A stretch of 64,000 nucleotides of DNA from Sphingomicrobium arenosum. GTDB lineage: Bacteria > Pseudomonadota > Alphaproteobacteria > Sphingomonadales > Sphingomonadaceae. Below are positions 54,845-63,188 of this stretch, one piece after another. Made by a program: the position numbers and the translations under genes. Positions within the stretch are counted from its first letter, which is position 1. Each line of letters opens with the position of its first letter. The notes below the pieces were generated by a model that saw only the letters and a program-made list of their open reading frames with translations, searched no databases and had not been told where the DNA came from. The stretch lies in contig NZ_JANPVN010000001.1 in NCBI RefSeq assembly GCF_026157085.1, positions 992,001-1,056,000 of the forward strand. The letters run 5' to 3'.

Positions 54845-55486
54845 TTACTTCGTGGCGTTGTAGCGAAGCTGCGCGTCATTGAGCTGGAAACCGACCAGCT
54901 GCTCGAAGCTCGCCCGCGCCACGGCATCGCGAATCTCGGGACGCGACAGGGGATCGATCGCCGCATCGACATCGCCCGCCTTGCGCTTGCGGGTCAGTTC
55001 GCTGCGCACCTCGGGGGGCAGGGTGACCGCCGAGCGCGCGACGCGAATGCTCGCCTGGCCCCGACCCTGCGTACGCGTCGCGCCCGCCGCGAAGTCGAGG
55101 CGGACCTGCCCGACGCGCTTGGCGATGACACTGTCGCCGCCCTGCACCGCGGCGTTGAAGATCGGCAGCACGACGGTGCGCGCCGCGCCCGCATCGCGGC
55201 GCGAGGCATAGACATCGAACGTGACCGCCGAGGTCACATATTGCGTGTCCTCGTAGCACTGGTCGTCCATGTTGGTGATCGAGGCGGTGACGTCGATGGC
55301 ACCCTGCTCGGTCGAGTTTGCCGGATCGAACAGCGTCACCGAGCCGGTGCCCGCGGGGATCGCGACCTGCGGGCACAGGCTGCGCGCCACGACGATGCCC
55401 CCGTCTTCGATCCGCCCTTCGCGCGCACAAGCGGCGAGGAGGAGCATGGAGGAGGCGAGAAGCAGCTTGCGAACCATATCGGACAC
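54845..55486 (-). CDS. Lipoprotein, unknown function
   Basis: The product (213 residues) starts with a lipoprotein signal, MVRKLLLASSMLLLAAC after ATG at 55477 (or MSD from 55486), with a LLAAC lipobox. The mature protein has alternating strands (GSVTLFDPANSTEQ, DVTASITNMDDQCYED, SAVTFDVYASRR) that suggest an immunoglobulin-like fold. The C-terminal third (about 165-213) is helical and charged. I do not know a named family. It stands alone between the glycine riboswitch and divergent ispH, and its composition is ordinary. Confidence 0.7.
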   Translation of the reverse strand: MSDMVRKLLLASSMLLLAACAREGRIEDGGIVVARSLCPQVAIPAGTGSVTLFDPANSTEQGAIDVTASITNMDDQCYEDTQYVTSAVTFDVYASRRDAGAARTVVLPIFNAAVQGGDSVIAKRVGQVRLDFAAGATRTQGRGQASIRVARSAVTLPPEVRSELTRKRKAGDVDAAIDPLSRPEIRDAVARASFEQLVGFQLNDAQLRYNATK

Positions 55487-55563
55487 CTTGAATGCGAGAA
55501 AAGTCTGGCCCCTCCATAGGAAGGCCCTTCACGCTTGCCAAGCGATCGCTTACATCGCGGGGT

Positions 55564-56508
55564 ATGAGCCAGTCCCCCGCCCTCGACATCCTCATCGCCG
55601 CGCCGCGCGGTTTCTGCGCCGGCGTCGATCGCGCCATCAAGATCGTCGAGCTCGCGCTCGAACGCCACGGCCCGCCGGTCTACGTCCGGCACGAGATCGT
55701 CCACAACAAGTTCGTCGTCGATCGCCTGCGCGGCCTCGGCGCCGTGTTCGTCGAGACGCTGGACGATGTTCCCGACAATCGCCCCGTCGTCTTTTCCGCG
55801 CACGGCGTGCCCAAGTCGGTGCCGAGCGCTGCCGAGGCGCGCGGGCTCGACTATCTCGACGCCACCTGCCCGCTCGTCTCCAAGGTTCATCGCCAGGCCG
55901 AGCGGATGATCGAGAACGGGCGCCACATCCTCTTCATCGGCCATGAAGGCCATCCCGAGGTCATCGGCACCTTCGGCCAGGTCCCCGAGGGACATATGAC
56001 CCTCGTCGAGACCGAAGAGGATGCGCGCAGCGTCGCCGTCGCCGATCCCGACTGCCTCGGTTTCCTGACCCAGACCACGCTGTCGGTCGACGACACCGAC
56101 GCGATCATCGCCGTCCTGAAAGAGCGCTTCCCCGCCATCCAGGGACCCAAGGGCGAGGACATTTGTTATGCGACGTCGAACCGCCAGGCCGCGGTCAAGG
56201 AAATCGCGCCGCTCGTCGACAAGATGCTCGTCATCGGCGCGCCCAACAGCTCGAACAGCCGCCGCCTCGCCGAACTGTCCGAACGCCTCGGCACGCCTGC
56301 CGTCCTCATCGGCCGCGCTGCCGACATCGATTGGGACTGGTTCGGCACTCCCGCCTCGGTCGGCATCACTGCCGGGGCCTCGGCGCCAGAGATCCTCGTG
56401 CGCGAAGTCGTCGAATCATTGGGCGATCGTTTCGCCGTGACCGAACGCGAGGTCGCGCATGTCGAGGAAAACATGACCTTCAAGCTGCCCCGCACGCTCG
56501 TCGCCTGA
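55564..56508 (+). CDS. ispH: 4-Hydroxy-3-methylbut-2-enyl diphosphate reductase
   Basis: IspH is the last enzyme of the MEP pathway and forms IPP and DMAPP using an iron-sulfur cluster. The 314-residue protein has the three cluster cysteines in [31 protein letters not shown] and [14 protein letters not shown], together with [25 protein letters not shown] and [14 protein letters not shown]. Length is typical. ATG 55564 was chosen from the family alignment. It is followed by rnhA after 14 bases, a neighbour common in alphaproteobacteria. Confidence 0.97.
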   Translation: MSQSPALDILIAAPRGFCAGVDRAIKIVELALERHGPPVYVRHEIVHNKFVVDRLRGLGAVFVETLDDVPDNRPVVFSAHGVPKSVPSAAEARGLDYLDATCPLVSKVHRQAERMIENGRHILFIGHEGHPEVIGTFGQVPEGHMTLVETEEDARSVAVADPDCLGFLTQTTLSVDDTDAIIAVLKERFPAIQGPKGEDICYATSNRQAAVKEIAPLVDKMLVIGAPNSSNSRRLAELSERLGTPAVLIGRAADIDWDWFGTPASVGITAGASAPEILVREVVESLGDRFAVTEREVAHVEENMTFKLPRTLVA

Positions 56509-56522
56509 GCGAGCCTGACGCG

Positions 56523-56957
56523 ATGCAACAGGTCGAGATTTTCACCGATGGCGCCTGCAAGGGCAATCCGGGGCCCGGTGGCTGGGGCGCAGTGCTGCGC
56601 GCCGGCGACCATGAAAAGGAACTCTCGGGCTCGGAAGCCGACAGCACCAACAACCGCATGGAATTGATGGCGGCGATCGCTGCGCTCGAAGCGCTCAAGC
56701 GCCCTTGCAAGGTCGATATCACTACCGACAGCGTCTATGTTCGCGACGGCATCACCAAGTGGATTCACGGCTGGAAGAAAAACGGCTGGAAGACCGCTGC
56801 GAAAAAGCCGGTGAAGAATGCCGAACTATGGCAACGCCTCGCCGCCGCCGCCTCGCCGCACATGGTCGAATGGCATTGGGTGAAGGGCCATGCCGGCCAC
56901 CCCGAAAACGAGCGCGCCGACCAGCTCGCCTGCGCCGCCGCCGAAGCCATCCGCTAG
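56523..56957 (+). CDS. rnhA: Ribonuclease HI
   Basis: RNase HI removes RNA from RNA-DNA hybrids. The 144-residue protein has the catalytic acids in [17 protein letters not shown] (Asp), [18 protein letters not shown] (Glu), [12 protein letters not shown] (Asp) and [12 protein letters not shown] (Asp), and the basic handle region [15 protein letters not shown] with HWVKGHAGH. The first [10 protein letters not shown] start is fixed by the family. It follows ispH and precedes a REP-like repeat. Confidence 0.96.
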   Translation: MQQVEIFTDGACKGNPGPGGWGAVLRAGDHEKELSGSEADSTNNRMELMAAIAALEALKRPCKVDITTDSVYVRDGITKWIHGWKKNGWKTAAKKPVKNAELWQRLAAAASPHMVEWHWVKGHAGHPENERADQLACAAAEAIR

Positions 56958-56960
56958 CGC

Positions 56961-57038
56961 GTCGCCCCAGCGTAGGCTGGGGCCCATGCCATCGTGACTA
57001 TTCTCCTCGAAATGGATCCCAGCCTTCGCTGGGATGAC
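56961..57038. repeat. REP-like inverted repeat pair
   Basis: A 26-base unit at 56961-56986 (GTCGCCCCAGCGTAGGCTGG continued by GGCCCA) and its near inverted copy at 57013-57038 (TGGATCCCAGCCTTCGCTGG continued by GATGAC) face each other across 26 bases. Each unit is itself a hairpin (CCCAGC/GCTGGG), and most differences between copies are compensatory across the stem. This is the layout of REP/BIME elements or small non-autonomous mobile elements. It lies between convergent genes and may also act as a transcript end. Confidence 0.7.
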
Positions 57039-57046
57039 GTGGGATC

Positions 57047-58162
57047 TTAGCGCAACCTCTCCGGCAAGAACGCCCGCGCGCTCAATCCCCGCGCCGTCCC
57101 CGTCGGCGCCTTGTCCAGAAACAGGGCGCGAGCCAGCGCGGCGGCGGCGGGTTGCGTCTGGATACCCGTGCCCCCCTGCCCGGCATACCAGAAGAAGGAG
57201 GGACAATCGGGATCGCGCCCCATCACCGGCAACCGGTCGGGCGCGAACGTCCGCAGCCCCGCCCATTTGCGCGTCACCGCCGCGATCGTCCAGTCGACCG
57301 CCTCCTCGAGCCGCGCGATCGCTGTCGCCACCGCCAGCTCCTCGGGCGCGGCATCGCACGGGGCGCTCGGCTCCTCGTCATGCGGGCTCAGCCAGACGCT
57401 GTTTGCCCCCTCGCCGCGGACATAGAAGCTGCCGCGCGCATCGCTCACGAGCGGCAATTCGGCCATGCCCTCGCGCTCGACCCGTAATTGTACCATCGTG
57501 CGCCGCAACGCCGTGAAACCGAGCGGCTCCACCCCGCAAGCTCGCGCCACCTCGTCGGCCCATGCGCCGCCCGCATTGACCACATCCCCCGCCTCAAAGG
57601 AGCGCCCGTCCTCGGTACGAAGCATCCAGCGCCCGCCCTCGATCCGTCCTTCTGCCAGACGCGCCGAACAGGTCACCTTGCCCCCCGCCCGCGCCAGCGA
57701 CGCGCCATAAGCCTGGTGCAGCCCCGCCACGTCGATCTCGCGGCAGGACGGCTCGGCCATGCCGAGGCTCCATTCCTTCCGCAGCCCCGGGATCATGCTG
57801 CGCAGGCGCTCGGCACTGAGCGCCTCGGTCACCGTCCCGCGCGGCAAGGCCTCGAACGCCGCCGCATCGCCGGTGCGCGCGAGGTGAATCGCCCCGCGCG
57901 GCTTCAGGAACCCCCGCGCCGAGAAATTGGCCGGCGGCTGGTCGAGAAAGCCCCGGCTTGCGGCACTCAGCGGCATCACCGCTGCCCCGCCATAGCTCTC
58001 CAGCCAGAAAGCCGCCGAGCGCCCCGTCGCGTGATAGCCCGGTCGTTCCTCCGCCTCGAGCACGCGCACCGACAGCCCCGCGCGCGCCAGATGCGCGCCC
58101 AGCGCCAGCCCGGCGATGCCTGCGCCGACGACGACGACGTCCGAAAAATTCTCCTGTGTCAC
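57047..58162 (-). CDS. FAD-dependent oxidoreductase (DAO family)
   Basis: The 371-residue protein begins with the FAD-binding Rossmann motif VVVVGAGIAGLALGAHLARAG, has a GRSAAFWLESYG segment and a VNAGGAWADEVARACG stretch near residue 200, and ends with MGRDPDCPSFFWYAGQGG and an Arg-rich tail. These features fit D-amino-acid-oxidase/DadA/ThiO-like enzymes that oxidise amines or amino acids. The substrate is not readable. GTG at 58162 is taken as start because the Rossmann motif follows at once; an in-frame ATG at 58243 would overlap cpaA's start. It is divergent from cpaA by 48 bases. Confidence 0.85.
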   Translation of the reverse strand: MTQENFSDVVVVGAGIAGLALGAHLARAGLSVRVLEAEERPGYHATGRSAAFWLESYGGAAVMPLSAASRGFLDQPPANFSARGFLKPRGAIHLARTGDAAAFEALPRGTVTEALSAERLRSMIPGLRKEWSLGMAEPSCREIDVAGLHQAYGASLARAGGKVTCSARLAEGRIEGGRWMLRTEDGRSFEAGDVVNAGGAWADEVARACGVEPLGFTALRRTMVQLRVEREGMAELPLVSDARGSFYVRGEGANSVWLSPHDEEPSAPCDAAPEELAVATAIARLEEAVDWTIAAVTRKWAGLRTFAPDRLPVMGRDPDCPSFFWYAGQGGTGIQTQPAAAALARALFLDKAPTGTARGLSARAFLPERLR

Positions 58163-58210
58163 GGCCCGCTGGTTACGGTTTGGAAAGGCGCGGCGTCTAG
58201 ACCCGTCGTC

Positions 58211-58687
58211 ATGATGAACATGGATTTTACCTTCATCCTGCATGCCGCCCTCGCGCTACTCATGGTCTACATGGCGTGGCGCGACACGCAGACCTATCGC
58301 ATCGCCAACTGGATCGTCGGGGTCACCATCCTCGGCGCGCTGGCCTATTGGTGGTCGATCGGCCTGCCGCTGTGGCCCGATGCGGCGATCCGCGTCGGCA
58401 TGGCGGCGCTCGTCTTCGCGCTGTTCACGGGCATGTTCCTGCTCGGCGTGATGGGCGGCGGCGACGTGAAACTCGCCGCGGCGCTGGCCCTGTGGTTCCC
58501 CTGGGCGGGCACGGTAAAGTTCTTCATCATCATGTCATTGGCCGGCGGGCTCGTCTCGCTGTCGGTGATGATCAACCATAAGTTTCGCCAAAAATCCGGG
58601 AAAGCCGAGGTTCCTTACGGGGTCGCCATCGCGGTGGCCGCATTGTGGTTACTCACCCAACGCTTTCTTAACCATTTTGCCGGATGA
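58211..58687 (+). CDS. cpaA: Prepilin peptidase CpaA/TadV
   Basis: CpaA cleaves the leader of Flp-type prepilins at the inner membrane. The 158-residue A24 aspartyl peptidase has six probable membrane segments, the first catalytic Asp in AWRDTQTYRIANW and the second in LGVMGGGDVKLAAAL, the GxGD-type motif. It lacks the N-terminal methyltransferase domain, as TadV enzymes do. It starts the Tad pilus gene set (cpaA-B-C-D-E-tadB). No Flp pilin gene lies directly upstream. Confidence 0.92.
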   Translation: MMNMDFTFILHAALALLMVYMAWRDTQTYRIANWIVGVTILGALAYWWSIGLPLWPDAAIRVGMAALVFALFTGMFLLGVMGGGDVKLAAALALWFPWAGTVKFFIIMSLAGGLVSLSVMINHKFRQKSGKAEVPYGVAIAVAALWLLTQRFLNHFAG

Positions 58688-58731
58688 CTAGGCACAGTTG
58701 AATTGAACCCAGTGGGGGAGGCGAAAGCGCC

Positions 58732-59751
58732 ATGAACGCGAAGAAACTCTTGCTGCTCGTTGGAGCATTGGTCATTGCGGTGGTTACCGCATTCATGGCC
58801 CGCAGCCTGTTCAGCGGCGAAGCCGCCGCCGAAGCGCAGGCCGCTGCCGTGCCGCAGGGCCCGAAGGTGATGGTGGCCAACCGGCCGCTGCCCGTCGGGA
58901 CCATCATCGACGCCGAGGCGCTGACCTTCCAGCCCTGGCCCGAAGAGCTCGTCCAGAACGTCTATTATACCGAAGCCGACGAGGACGCCGATCCCGCCGC
59001 GCTCATCGGTACCGTCGTTCGCAACGAGATCACGGCCGGCCAGCCGATCACGCGCGGTGCGCTCGTCGGCCCCAACGATCGTGGCTTCCTCGCCGCTGCG
59101 CTGAGCCCCGGCATGCGCGCCATCTCGGTGCCCATCTCGGCCACCACCGGCGTCGCCGGCTTCATCTTCCCGGGTGACCGTGTCGATGTCGTCGTGACCC
59201 ACTCGGTCTCGAACGAAGAAGGCCAGATCGACGCGTCGGAAACGATCATCCGCAACGTTCGCGTGCTGGCGATCAACCAGCAGCTCAATCCCAAGAACGA
59301 GGAAGGCGTCCAGACGCCGATCGCCAACGCCGCCTCGGCCACCCTCGAGGTGACCCCGAAGCTGGCCGAGAAGATCAGTGTCGCGCAGCGCCTCGGTGCC
59401 CTGAGCCTGGTCCTGCGCTCGATCGCCGACAATAATTCGGAACTCGAGCGTGCGGTTGCCGCCGGCGAAGTCGACCTGCCCGAGGGCACGACGCCCGACG
59501 AAGAGCGTCGCATCCTGCTCCAAGTCGCCAACCGCCCGGTCGACACCAACACCACCTTCACCACCGGGGGCCAGGTCTCGCGCCTCGTCCGCGAAGGCGA
59601 CCCGTCGGCACCGCGCCGCCGTGCCGCCGCGCCGACGGTCGCCGCCGCCCCGACCCCGGGTGCCGCCGCCGCGCCGGGCGTGCCCGCCGGCCCTGCCGTG
59701 CGCATCGCTCGCGGCAACAGCGTCACCGTCGTGCCTGTCGGGAGCAACTAA
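58732..59751 (+). CDS. cpaB: Flp pilus assembly protein CpaB/RcpC
   Basis: CpaB is an inner-membrane-anchored periplasmic protein of the Tad apparatus. The 339-residue protein has a membrane anchor (about 5-25, LLLLVGALVIAVVTAFMARS), a SAF-like domain (VMVANRPLPVGTIIDAEAL, TAGQPITRGAL), an RcpC/CpaB domain (MRAISVPISATTGVAGFIFP and DRVDVVVTH) and a Pro/Ala-rich C-terminal tail (about 290-325). Spacing of 44 bases from cpaA and 1 base to cpaC supports one operon. Length is normal. Confidence 0.94.
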   Translation: MNAKKLLLLVGALVIAVVTAFMARSLFSGEAAAEAQAAAVPQGPKVMVANRPLPVGTIIDAEALTFQPWPEELVQNVYYTEADEDADPAALIGTVVRNEITAGQPITRGALVGPNDRGFLAAALSPGMRAISVPISATTGVAGFIFPGDRVDVVVTHSVSNEEGQIDASETIIRNVRVLAINQQLNPKNEEGVQTPIANAASATLEVTPKLAEKISVAQRLGALSLVLRSIADNNSELERAVAAGEVDLPEGTTPDEERRILLQVANRPVDTNTTFTTGGQVSRLVREGDPSAPRRRAAAPTVAAAPTPGAAAAPGVPAGPAVRIARGNSVTVVPVGSN

Positions 59752-59752
59752 G

Positions 59753-61177
59753 ATGACCATCGTCAAATCCACCAAACTGGGCCTGCGTGCCGCCGCCGCG
59801 GTTGCCGCGCTCGCCCTCGCCCCGGTCGCCATCGCGACCCCCGCCCAGGCCATGCAGCAGGTCCAGCCGACCGAAACGCTGACGCTGGCCACCGGCGAGG
59901 GCACGCTGGTCCGCCTGCCGGCCGCGATCAACGACATCTTCATCGCCGATGAAGCTATCGCCGACGTGACCGTGCGCTCCAACCGCCAGATCTACATCTT
60001 CGGCGAGAGCGCGGGCAAGACGACCATCTATGCCACCGGTGCGGCCGGGCAGGTCGTCTGGGCCTCCGAGGTCCAGGTCGGCTCGAACATCACCTCGGTC
60101 GACGCCATGCTCGACCTGGCGATGCCCGAGGCGGATATCACGGCCACGCCGATGAACAACCTCATGCTGCTGACCGGCACGGTCGCCAGCCCCGAGGATG
60201 CGCAGGAAGCCGAGATGCTGGTGCGCGCCTATGTCGGCGCCGGTACCGAAGTCGTCAGCCGTCTTCGCCAGGCGACCCCCTTGCAGGTCAACCTCAAGGT
60301 GCGCATCGCCGAAGTGAACCGCTCGCTTCTCAAGAATGTCGGCGTCAACCTGCTGAGCTCGGATTCCACGGGTGGGACCCGCTTCGCGATCGGCCAGGGC
60401 AGCGCCGGTGCCGGCGGCAATCCGTTCGAGGCCTTCCCGCTTCAGACCGGCACCACGCTGGGCATCGCGGGCTCGCTCCTCGGGCTCGACATGATCGCTT
60501 CGCTCGACCTGGCCGAAACCGACGGTCTCGTCACCACGCTGGCCGAGCCCAACCTCACCGCGCTCTCGGGCGAAACCGCGAGCTTCCTCGCGGGCGGTGA
60601 ATTCCCGATCCCCATCTCGCAGTCGCTGGGTGCGCTGACGGTCGAATATCGCTCCTATGGCGTCGGCCTATCCTTCACGCCCTTCGTGCTCGCCGACGGC
60701 CGCATCTCGATGCGCGTCCGCCCGGAAGTGTCCGAACTGTCGAGCGAAGGCGCGATCCGCCTCAACGGCTATGAAATCCCCGCGCTGGTCACCCGGCGGG
60801 CGGAAACCACGGTCGAACTGGGCTCGGGCCAGAGCTTCATGATCGCGGGCCTGCTGCGCCAGAACGGGCAGAACAACATCTCCAAGGCGCCGTTCCTCGG
60901 CGACCTGCCGATCCTCGGCGCGCTGTTCCGCTCCTCGAGCTTCCGCAAGAACGAGACCGAGCTGGTGATCATCGTCACCCCCTATCTCGTCAAGCCGGTC
61001 TCGGGCCAGCTGCCGCTGCCGACCGATGGCTATCGTCATCCCAACGATGCCGAGCGGATCCTCGAGGGCCAGACCTATGTCGGCGTCTCGGGCCCGCAGG
61101 GCGTCGTTCCCACCGCGCGGCTCGGCGGGGCGCAACCCGCCGCCGCCGCTCCCGCCCAGCCCGGCTTCAGCCTCTAA
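59753..61177 (+). CDS. cpaC: Tad pilus outer-membrane secretin CpaC/RcpA
   Basis: CpaC forms the outer-membrane channel of the Tad pilus. The 474-residue protein has a signal peptide (LRAAAAVAALALAPVAIATP, cleavage near AQAMQ), an N-terminal secretin_N/BON-like region (about 35-190) and the secretin domain with LVTTLAEPNLTALSGETASF, AGGEFPIPI and a KNETELVIIVTPYLV end. The last 55 residues are a Pro/Ala-rich tail. It starts one base after the cpaB stop. Confidence 0.95.
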   Translation: MTIVKSTKLGLRAAAAVAALALAPVAIATPAQAMQQVQPTETLTLATGEGTLVRLPAAINDIFIADEAIADVTVRSNRQIYIFGESAGKTTIYATGAAGQVVWASEVQVGSNITSVDAMLDLAMPEADITATPMNNLMLLTGTVASPEDAQEAEMLVRAYVGAGTEVVSRLRQATPLQVNLKVRIAEVNRSLLKNVGVNLLSSDSTGGTRFAIGQGSAGAGGNPFEAFPLQTGTTLGIAGSLLGLDMIASLDLAETDGLVTTLAEPNLTALSGETASFLAGGEFPIPISQSLGALTVEYRSYGVGLSFTPFVLADGRISMRVRPEVSELSSEGAIRLNGYEIPALVTRRAETTVELGSGQSFMIAGLLRQNGQNNISKAPFLGDLPILGALFRSSSFRKNETELVIIVTPYLVKPVSGQLPLPTDGYRHPNDAERILEGQTYVGVSGPQGVVPTARLGGAQPAAAAPAQPGFSL

Positions 61178-61201
61178 GCGGCCAGCAGGAAGGATAGAAA
61201 C

Positions 61202-61840
61202 ATGATGAAGAAACTTCTTCTCGCCGCGGTCGCCATGTCGGGCCTGTCGGCCTGCCAGACGGCGGTCTACGAAGGTCGCCAGGACGCGGCCAGCCTCAAT
61301 GCCGTCAACGTTCCGGTGGTCGCCCAGACCAACTATGCGTTCGACGTCTCGGCGCCGGGCGGCACCCTGCCCGCCTCCGAACAGCAGCGTCTCGCCGCCT
61401 GGTTCACCAGCCTTGGCCTGCAATATGGCGATGTCGTCTACGTCGATGGTGCCAATGCCGCCAGCGCGCGTGCCGATGTCGCCCAGCTCGCCGGCCGCTA
61501 CGGCCTGCTGCTCGCCGACGGCGCGCCGGTAACGCAGGGCGCGGTTCCCGCTGGCGCGGTGCGTGTCGTCGTCGGCCGCGCCACCGCTTCGGTGCCCGGC
61601 TGCCCCAACTGGTCGCGTCGTGACCAGCCGAACTTCCAGAACGTCTCGGCCCCCAATTTCGGGTGCGGCGTGAACGGAGCGCTGGCTGCCATGGTCGCCA
61701 ACCCCAACGACCTTGTCTACGGCCGCGAAGGCTCGGGTGTCGCCGACAGCCGCACCGCCGCGCGCGCCATCCAAACCTATCGTGACGCCGAGCCCACGGG
61801 CCGCGGCGGTCTCGAAGAAGTCACCACTCAGGGGAACTAA
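61202..61840 (+). CDS. cpaD: Tad pilus assembly lipoprotein CpaD
   Basis: CpaD is a lipoprotein that supports the secretin. The 212-residue protein has a lipoprotein signal MMKKLLLAAVAMSGLSAC with acylated Cys and mature CpaD-type features: ANLV-like NYAFDVSAPGGTLPASEQQR, VGRATASVPGCPNWSR and NFGCGVNGALAAMVANPND, the last two typical of CpaD. It lies between cpaC and cpaE with short gaps, and is presumed part of the operon. Confidence 0.92.
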   Translation: MMKKLLLAAVAMSGLSACQTAVYEGRQDAASLNAVNVPVVAQTNYAFDVSAPGGTLPASEQQRLAAWFTSLGLQYGDVVYVDGANAASARADVAQLAGRYGLLLADGAPVTQGAVPAGAVRVVVGRATASVPGCPNWSRRDQPNFQNVSAPNFGCGVNGALAAMVANPNDLVYGREGSGVADSRTAARAIQTYRDAEPTGRGGLEEVTTQGN

Positions 61841-61841
61841 G

Positions 61842-63110
61842 ATGAACGCGCCTTTCCAAGCCCGCGCCGGTCTGCGCGAACCCTTCACCGCCTTCGTCTG
61901 CGACGAGGAAACGGCCGACATGCTGCGCCCCGTCGCGGTCGAGCACGGCTGGAGCCCCGAAAAGGTCAACAAGGGTGGCCTTCGCAACGCGGTCCAGTCG
62001 CTCTCGGTCTCGGCCAGCCCTAACGTGCTGTTCGTCGACCTGTCGGAAAGCGCCGACCCGCTGACCGACATCAACGGCCTCGCCGAGGTCTGCGAGCCCG
62101 GCACGATCGTGATCGCCGCCGGCCAGGTCAATGACGTGCGCCTCTATCGCGACCTCGTCGCGAGCGGCATCCACGACTATCTCTTGAAGCCCTTCACCGT
62201 CGACCAGCTGCGCGAGACCTTCGCGCAGGCGCAGGCCATCCTGTCGGGTCCGCGCGGCGAAGCGCAGGTCGAAAAGCCCCATGTGATGACCTCCGTCATC
62301 GGCGTGCGCGGCGGCGTCGGCGCCTCGACCATTGCCACCAGCCTTGCCTGGATGCTCGGCGAGAAGGCCAACCGTTCGACGGCGCTGCTCGATCTCGACA
62401 TCCACTTCGGCACCGGTGCGCTGGCACTGGATCTCGAGCCGGGCCGCGGCCTGACCGACGCGATCGAGAACCCTAGCCGTATCGACGGTCTGTTCATCGA
62501 ACGCGCCATGGTCCGCGCCAACGATCGCCTCTCGGTCCTCTCGGCCGAAGCGCCGATCAGCCAGCCGCTGATCAGCGACGGCACCGCCTTCTTCCAGCTC
62601 CAGGAAGAGATGAAGAATGCGTTCGAATCGACCGTGATCGACACGCCGCGTCACATGCTGATCCAATATCCGCACATGGTGCATGACGCCCATGTCGCGG
62701 TGGTGGTCAGCGAACTGACGCTGGCGGCGACCCGCGACACCATCCGCCTGCTCGCCTGGCTCAAGTCCAACGCGCCGCAGACCAAGGTGATCGTCGCCGC
62801 CAACGCCGTGCCCACGGGCGGGGCGCTGGAAATCAGCCGCAAGGATTTCGAACAGTCGATCGAACGCGAAGTCGACATCGTCTTCCCCGCCGATGCCAAG
62901 GCCGCCGCGCAGGCCGCCAAGCTCGGAAAGCCGCTCGCCGAAATCGCCACGGGCAAGCTGGCCCAGCCCTTCGCCAAGCTCTCGAACATGGTGCTCAGCA
63001 CCTCGAGCGAGGATGGCGCCGAGACCATCTCGGCGGCTGCGGCCACCAAGTCCTCGCTGATGGACGGGCTCAAGGGCATGCTCAACAAGCCCAAGAGCGA
63101 AGCGGCGTAA
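61842..63110 (+). CDS. cpaE: Tad pilus localisation ATPase CpaE/TadZ
   Basis: CpaE/TadZ is a MinD/ParA-like ATPase that places the Tad machine at its site. The 422-residue protein has an N-terminal receiver-like domain (about 15-130, atypical because the phosphoacceptor Asp context is not conserved in full) and a MinD-type domain with the deviant P-loop VRGGVGASTIATSLAWML near residues 150-168 and TALLDLDIHFGTGALALDL. It starts one base after the cpaD stop. A strong hairpin lies after its stop, and the next gene is tadB rather than cpaF. Confidence 0.93.
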   Translation: MNAPFQARAGLREPFTAFVCDEETADMLRPVAVEHGWSPEKVNKGGLRNAVQSLSVSASPNVLFVDLSESADPLTDINGLAEVCEPGTIVIAAGQVNDVRLYRDLVASGIHDYLLKPFTVDQLRETFAQAQAILSGPRGEAQVEKPHVMTSVIGVRGGVGASTIATSLAWMLGEKANRSTALLDLDIHFGTGALALDLEPGRGLTDAIENPSRIDGLFIERAMVRANDRLSVLSAEAPISQPLISDGTAFFQLQEEMKNAFESTVIDTPRHMLIQYPHMVHDAHVAVVVSELTLAATRDTIRLLAWLKSNAPQTKVIVAANAVPTGGALEISRKDFEQSIEREVDIVFPADAKAAAQAAKLGKPLAEIATGKLAQPFAKLSNMVLSTSSEDGAETISAAAATKSSLMDGLKGMLNKPKSEAA

Positions 63111-63125
63111 CGCGAATAGGGGATC

Positions 63126-63153
63126 GGGTGGGCGCCCCCCATGGCGCCCACCC
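63126..63153 (+). other. Strong hairpin between cpaE and tadB
   Basis: GGGTGGGCGCC (63126-63136) and GGCGCCCACCC (63143-63153) form a perfect 11-base-pair stem around CCCCAT, 15 bases after the cpaE stop and 35 before tadB. No T tract follows (CTTCCCGACC), so it is more likely an RNA stability or partial attenuation element than a full terminator. Confidence 0.6.
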
Positions 63154-63188
63154 CTTCCCGACCAGATAAGTTTTAGGGGGTCACGCCC

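Noticed and set aside
54743..55519. 258-residue plus-strand frame over the riboswitch edge and a lipoprotein gene
   Set aside because: It is antisense to the lipoprotein gene with a clear signal peptide and has no domain of its own.
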